Both the position numbers and the translations under genes were made by a program. From assembly GCA_946183625.1 (NCBI GenBank), contig CAMHCL010000049.1, positions 1 through 10,550 of the forward strand: DNA of 10,550 nucleotides, read 5' to 3'. This stretch comes from an uncultured Lachnospiraceae bacterium (GTDB lineage Bacteria > Bacillota > Clostridia > Lachnospirales > Lachnospiraceae). The notes under the pieces were generated by a model, which did no database searches, had not been told where the DNA came from, and was given only the letters and a program-made list of their open reading frames with translations. Shown here piece by piece: positions 7,429 through 10,550 of this stretch (within the stretch, counting starts at the first letter, position 1; each line of letters opens with the position of its first letter).

Positions 7429-7434
7429 ATATCA
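7426..7434 (-). promoter_or_regulatory. Extended -10 promoter for the EAL operon
   Basis: The minus strand reads TGATATAAT (7434-7426), a consensus TATAAT with the extended TGn. No good -35 is seen 17 nt upstream (GTGTTA), which extended -10 promoters tolerate. Transcription would begin near 7419, inside the 5' arm of the terminator. The resulting 5' leader of about 48 nt would lack most of that arm and could not fold the terminator. Confidence 0.6.
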
Positions 7435-7465
7435 TATTTATGCTGTAATAACACCCATTAAAGGC

Positions 7466-8677
7466 TTAAGTTGTCACTTTTTTTTGCTCATTTTTCGAGG
7501 TTTTTTCATCACCAAATAAAACCTTCAGTATAATTGGCGTGAGGATTGAGCTGAACACTATAAGCAGTATTACAGAAGTGAAATATTTACTCTCCAGAAG
7601 TCCTACTGCAAGGCCTTTCTGAGATATGATAAGTGCCACCTCTCCACGGGTCATCATACCACATCCAACAATCAGACATTCCTTGCCCTTAAATCCACAT
7701 AGTCTGGAAATGGATCCACATCCTACGATTTTGGACAGAAGTCCTACCAGTACGAAGCATAATGAGAACAGGAGAACACCTGTATCCAGAGTATGAACAT
7801 TTGTCTGAAGTCCTATACTTGCAAAAAACACAGGTCCGAATATCATATAGGAATTCACATCCATCTTGCGGTCTATGTATTCTGAATCATCAAGTGAACT
7901 CATGATGACACCTGCTACGTAAGCACCTGTAATATCGGCTACGCCGAAGTACTTATCTGCTACATAGGATAAGCCAAAGGCCAGCGCCAGTCCTATGATC
8001 GGAATTCTTCTTGTATGAGGATACTTTGCATCCAGTATCTTCAGAATTCTATAAACCAGGTATCCTAAAATAACCACAATAGCAAAGAACGCAACTGTTT
8101 TCAGGACTACCATTCCTACAGAACTGTCCGGATTTCTGAAGCTCAGAACCACCGTCAGAACTATAATACCTATGACATCATCGATGATGGCAGCGCTAAG
8201 TATGGCTGTTCCAACTTCAGTAGTAAGCTTACCCATTTCCTTAAGTGCCTGAACAGTAATGCTGACTGAGGTTGCTGTTATGATTGAGCCCATAAATACT
8301 GCGTGGAGCAGCTGTTCAGGATCAGGATTTGTAATCCTGTAATAACCTAAATACAGAAGTGTTCCTGCAACAAGTGGTACGAAAACACCTGAACAGGCTA
8401 TAGCAGTAGCCTTTATTCCTGTTTTTTTGAGCTGATTGATATTAGTCTCAAGACCGGCACTGAACATAAGCATTATTACACCTATTTCAGCAAGTCCGGT
8501 AATAAAATCCGACTGGGATACCCAATTAAAAAGACTCGGTCCAAGAAGAAGTCCCGCTACTATCTCTCCCACTACCTGTGGTGCCTTCAGCTTCCTGGCA
8601 AGAAGTCCGAAGAGTTTCGCAGCTATTATGATTATCGCCAGTTGTCTAAGTATATCTAATGTATCCAAGACATTCAT
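7466..8677 (-). CDS. CPA2-family cation/proton antiporter (Na+/H+ or K+/H+ exchanger)
   Basis: A 403-residue integral membrane protein of the monovalent cation:proton antiporter-2 family (KefB/NapA type). It has about twelve or thirteen hydrophobic segments across nearly its whole length. Family marks seen are VVGEIVAGLLLGP (35-47), TATSVSIT (134-141), the paired aspartates Asp166-Asp167 in AIIDDVIGI that carry ions and protons, and MTRGEVALI (342-350). There is no TrkA-N/RCK regulatory domain; the protein ends in a short charged tail, so it resembles NapA-like exchangers more than full-length KefB/C. Start choice is uncertain: the ATG at 8677 touches its Shine-Dalgarno (AGGGAG) with no spacer, while a TTG three codons later (8668) has nine nucleotides. 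A 40-nt stem-loop lies just upstream. Which ion is exchanged is not evident. Confidence 0.92.
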   Translation of the reverse strand: MNVLDTLDILRQLAIIIIAAKLFGLLARKLKAPQVVGEIVAGLLLGPSLFNWVSQSDFITGLAEIGVIMLMFSAGLETNINQLKKTGIKATAIACSGVFVPLVAGTLLYLGYYRITNPDPEQLLHAVFMGSIITATSVSITVQALKEMGKLTTEVGTAILSAAIIDDVIGIIVLTVVLSFRNPDSSVGMVVLKTVAFFAIVVILGYLVYRILKILDAKYPHTRRIPIIGLALAFGLSYVADKYFGVADITGAYVAGVIMSSLDDSEYIDRKMDVNSYMIFGPVFFASIGLQTNVHTLDTGVLLFSLCFVLVGLLSKIVGCGSISRLCGFKGKECLIVGCGMMTRGEVALIISQKGLAVGLLESKYFTSVILLIVFSSILTPIILKVLFGDEKTSKNEQKKVTT

Positions 8678-8686
8678 CTCCCTACA

Positions 8687-8726
8687 ATCAAAAGGGGCAA
8701 CACTAATACAGCGTCACCCCCTTGAT
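8687..8726 (-). terminator. Stem-loop between the repeat protein and the antiporter: terminator or leader hairpin
   Basis: On the minus strand 17 base pairs form with one bulged T and a five-base loop, GTATT (8709-8705); several are G-T pairs. The core is GGGG...CCCC (8720-8717 with 8697-8694), followed by TTTTGATT, which looks like a short T tract of an intrinsic terminator 29 nt past the stop of the repeat protein. The same TTTTGAT can also pair with ATCAAG on the 5' side, which lengthens the stem and hides the T tract. It lies only a few nucleotides upstream of the antiporter Shine-Dalgarno, so a leader role is equally possible. Confidence 0.55.
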
Positions 8727-8749
8727 ATTTATAATGCAAAAAATTAATT

Positions 8750-9655
8750 CTAGTAATCAGCTAATTCCTGTATCATTGCTGTATTTCCTGTAATAAAGAT
8801 AAGCAGCCAGCCAATGATAAACAGAACAGCTATAACAACATTTATAATACCAAGAATCATACCAGCTTTAGCTTTGCCGCTTGTATTACCGGCATTCATA
8901 GCCATTTTACTGAGAATGATTGAAGCTATACCAACTGGTGCTGGGAGACAGCAAGTGCAAATAAGAAGTGAAATAATACCAATAACAAGTGATGCTGTTG
9001 CCTTTCCATCTTCCGGCTGAATTCCAGGTGTAGGCGCAGAAGTCTGACTGCCATATGGCTGCTGACCATAAGGATCAGAATATGTATTATTCTGGCCATA
9101 CGTATCGCCCTGTGGCATATATGCATTCTGCTGTGGCGCAGTATATGTATTCTGCTGTGGTGCAGTATATGTATTCTGCTGTGGTGCTGCATATGGATCA
9201 TTCTGTGGTGCTGCGTATGGATCGTTCTGTGGTGCTGCGTATGGATCATTCTGTGGTGCTGCGTATGGATCATTCTGTGGTGCTGCGTATGGATCATTCT
9301 GCGGTGCTGCGTACGGATCATTCTGCGGTGCAGCGTATGGATCATTCTGTGGTGCTGCGTATGGATCATTCTGCGGTGCAGCGTATGGATCATTCTGCGG
9401 TGTTGCGTATGGATCATTCTGCGGTGCAGCGTATGGATCGTTCTGCGGTGCAGCATACGGATCTGCCTGTGATGACGCAGACGGATCTGCCTGTGAGTCT
9501 GTATATTTCATCTCACTTTCTGGCGCTGGTGTTGCGTATGGATCTACCTGAGGCACACCTACCTGTGGAGCTTCTGCCTGTGGAGCTTCTACCTGTGGAG
9601 CTTCTGCCTGAGGAGCTTCTGTATATGGATTCTGGTTGTTCTGATTCTCGTCCAT
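8750..9655 (-). CDS. DUF4190-like small membrane protein with long DPYAAPQN repeat arm
   Basis: A 301-residue protein of unknown function. The first 215 residues are low-complexity and hydrophilic: five-residue EAPQ(A/V) repeats (13-37), twelve eight-residue DPYA(A/T)PQN units (65-160), two NTYTAPQQ units and a Tyr/Gly/Gln-rich tail. The C-terminal 85 residues form two membrane helices (about 220-248 and 264-289) with a CTCC cluster (233-236) and the ATASLVIGIISL...KAKAGMILGIIN pattern typical of DUF4190 proteins. There is no N-terminal signal peptide, so the repeat arm probably stays in the cytoplasm. A near-ideal AGGAGG (9663-9668) precedes the ATG, which suggests strong translation, and an extended -10 promoter lies upstream. 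It follows truA but probably has its own transcript. Confidence 0.88.
   Translation of the reverse strand: MDENQNNQNPYTEAPQAEAPQVEAPQAEAPQVGVPQVDPYATPAPESEMKYTDSQADPSASSQADPYAAPQNDPYAAPQNDPYATPQNDPYAAPQNDPYAAPQNDPYAAPQNDPYAAPQNDPYAAPQNDPYAAPQNDPYAAPQNDPYAAPQNDPYAAPQQNTYTAPQQNTYTAPQQNAYMPQGDTYGQNNTYSDPYGQQPYGSQTSAPTPGIQPEDGKATASLVIGIISLLICTCCLPAPVGIASIILSKMAMNAGNTSGKAKAGMILGIINVVIAVLFIIGWLLIFITGNTAMIQELADY
9176..9463 (-). repeat. Twelve 24-bp in-frame tandem repeats (DPYAAPQN)
   Basis: Twelve exact-length 24-bp units encode DPYAAPQN; the third has Thr for Ala and the last ends QQ. DNA identity is very high, with differences mostly at third positions (tgtggtgct versus tgcggtgca). This indicates recent expansion by slippage or recombination. 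Two diverged units (NTYTAPQQ, 9128-9175) continue the same period at the 3' end. Confidence 0.95.
9545..9619 (-). repeat. Five 15-bp in-frame repeats (EAPQA/EAPQV)
   Basis: A second, shorter tandem array near the N terminus of the same protein encodes EAPQA and EAPQV in alternation, with the last unit decayed to GVPQV. The alternation implies that the duplicated unit was 30 bp. Confidence 0.9.
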
Positions 9656-9676
9656 TTTTATTCCTCCTATATCACA

Positions 9677-9695
9677 TAAAGATATAAAATCTTTA
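9677..9695 (-). repeat. Short A/T inverted repeat in the leader of the repeat protein
   Basis: TAAAGAT and ATCTTTA are separated by five bases in the 5' leader, between the predicted transcription start and the Shine-Dalgarno. The stem is weak and no T tract follows, so a terminator is unlikely. It could be a small operator or mean nothing. Confidence 0.3.
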
Positions 9696-9714
9696 AACCT
9701 ATAAATACCTAATG

Positions 9715-9723
9715 ATTATAGCA
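9715..9723 (-). promoter_or_regulatory. Extended -10 promoter of the repeat protein gene
   Basis: The minus strand reads TGCTATAAT (9723-9715): a perfect TATAAT with an extended TGn. The -35 position 17 nt upstream is TTTAAT, a weak match that overlaps the truA stop codon. The predicted start near 9708 gives a leader of about 53 nt. Confidence 0.65.
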
Positions 9724-9738
9724 TTTCAATTATTAGAA

Positions 9739-10497
9739 TTAAAGGGTTTTTGTAAAGAATCTGATACCTATCATTCTAAGTCCCGAGGCCTCAGCTGTTC
9801 TGCCCGCTGCGCTTCTGTCTTTCGCCTCGAGTATATCCTTCATATCAGATACTTCTCTTGAACCATCACCGATTTCTATAAGAGTTCCGGAAATGATCCG
9901 TACCATGTTATATAAGAACCCATTTCCACTCACGCGGATTATTATATGTCTAGGTTCATTCTCATCCCTGAATACCTTCAGCTCAGTAATAGTCCTTACT
10001 GTCGTCGTCGCACTTGACCCTGCCGAACAGAAGGATGCAAAATCATGCTCACCTACAAGGATATCAGCTGCCTCCTGCATCTTATCCACATCAAGCTTCT
10101 GATAAGTGAATTTGGTATAAAGTCGGACCATAGGATTCTGGAACCTGTCATTCCAGATATGATATTCATAAGTCTTTACAGAATCTACATGTCTTGGATG
10201 AAAGTCCGCTTCCACTTCACAGGACTCAATAACCCTGATATCTTCAGGAAGCCGGGAATTCATGGCAAAACATATCTTCTCTGCAGGTATCCTGGTATCC
10301 GAATCAAATACACATACATTTCCCATGGAATGTACCCCTGCATCTGTCCGGCTCGCACCGATCACCATTATATCCTCACCCAAAAGTTCTGAAAGTTCTT
10401 TATTCAGAACGCCTTCAATGGTGATCCCGTTATTCTGAACCTGCCACCCGGAATAATTTGTTCCGTCATATGCAACTACAAGTTTAATTCTTGCCAT
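9739..10497 (-). CDS. truA: tRNA pseudouridine synthase A
   Basis: A 252-residue cytoplasmic enzyme that converts uridines 38-40 of the tRNA anticodon stem-loop to pseudouridine. The catalytic aspartate is Asp52 in the diagnostic SRTDAGVHS segment. Other family marks are AYDGTNYSGWQVQ near the N terminus, the conserved Tyr110 in KTYEYHIWN, and GFLYNMVRIISGTLIEIG (193-210). Length is normal for TruA, and the frame is intact. The ATG at 10497 lies 12 nt after the stop of the upstream gene with a GAGAGATTGAG purine tract in between, which suggests translational coupling. The order with the preceding membrane protein matches the common ecfT-truA arrangement of Firmicutes. No terminator is visible after the stop, so some read-through into the next gene is possible. 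Confidence 0.97.
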   Translation of the reverse strand: MARIKLVVAYDGTNYSGWQVQNNGITIEGVLNKELSELLGEDIMVIGASRTDAGVHSMGNVCVFDSDTRIPAEKICFAMNSRLPEDIRVIESCEVEADFHPRHVDSVKTYEYHIWNDRFQNPMVRLYTKFTYQKLDVDKMQEAADILVGEHDFASFCSAGSSATTTVRTITELKVFRDENEPRHIIIRVSGNGFLYNMVRIISGTLIEIGDGSREVSDMKDILEAKDRSAAGRTAEASGLRMIGIRFFTKTL

Positions 10498-10509
10498 ATC
10501 TCAATCTCT

Positions 10510-10550
10510 CTAAAACTTAACCATCAGAAATACTATAAGTGCGATATAAA
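10510..10550 (-). CDS. ecfT: C-terminal end of a membrane protein, probably EcfT
   Basis: One minus-strand frame entering from the right edge reads YIALIVFLMVKF and then stops (TAG at 10512-10510). Twelve mostly hydrophobic residues ending in KF look like the last membrane helix of the energy-coupling factor transporter T subunit, the usual gene directly before truA in Firmicutes. The other two frames stop within the same stretch, and spacing to truA is tight (12 nt). The identification rests on position and hydrophobicity, since only 12 residues are visible. Confidence 0.5.
   Translation of the reverse strand, partial: YIALIVFLMVKF

Noticed and set aside
8926..9456. Second minus-strand frame of 176 codons inside the same repeat gene
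   Set aside because: A His/Arg/Met-rich periodic peptide caused by the same 24-bp repeat read in another frame. The sense frame has the ideal Shine-Dalgarno, the promoter and a recognisable membrane domain.
9176..9463. CRISPR-like direct repeat array
   Set aside because: The 24-bp units are contiguous with no unique spacers and lie in frame within a coding gene.
9055..9687. Long plus-strand open frame of 210 codons across the repeat protein gene
   Set aside because: A 24-bp repeat keeps all frames open or closed together, so long antisense frames arise by chance. It has no Shine-Dalgarno and encodes a low-complexity HSVVLRMD-type repeat.

Overview
The window looks like chromosome of a low-to-moderate GC Gram-positive anaerobe, most likely a Lachnospiraceae member of the Butyrivibrio/Pseudobutyrivibrio type. 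This rests on protein style (a cytoplasmic GH3 beta-glucosidase with a C-terminal tail, an aldo/keto reductase fused to two 4Fe-4S clusters, an ecfT-truA pair), purine-rich ribosome binding sites and TATAAT-type promoters. No database search was possible, so the taxon is an inference. Every gene I can support lies on the minus strand, so transcription runs from high to low coordinates.

In transcription order: the last 12 codons of a membrane protein, probably EcfT (10510-10550), then truA (9739-10497). Next comes a small membrane protein with a long DPYAAPQN repeat arm (8750-9655), which has its own extended -10 promoter. A 40-nt stem-loop (8687-8726) separates it from a CPA2-type cation/proton antiporter (7466-8677). 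The antiporter is followed by a clear intrinsic terminator (7387-7428), and a promoter -10 box overlaps the 5' arm of that terminator.

From there four genes run with even gaps of 33-37 nt, as an operon: a 7-TM protein with a degenerate GGDEF and an intact EAL c-di-GMP phosphodiesterase domain (5391-7370), a zinc-ribbon tail-anchored protein with four 19-residue EADTTVL repeats (4763-5356), an aldo/keto reductase-ferredoxin fusion (3595-4725), and a divergent asparaginase-family protein whose catalytic lysine appears replaced (2638-3561). A 210-bp GC-rich palindromic element with 24-nt terminal inverted repeats and several internal hairpins (2404-2613) separates this operon from a GH3 glycosidase (113-2377) and the first 24 codons of another gene (1-72).

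The parts that most deserve attention are the multi-hairpin element, the EADTTVL repeat protein (a possible phosphothreonine/FHA docking array) encoded next to a c-di-GMP enzyme, the promoter-inside-terminator arrangement that also moves the start of the EAL gene, and the altered active site of the asparaginase-like protein. No RNA gene, CRISPR array or transposase was seen. The only non-coding stretch approaching 300 bases is 2378-2637, which is mostly the palindromic element.
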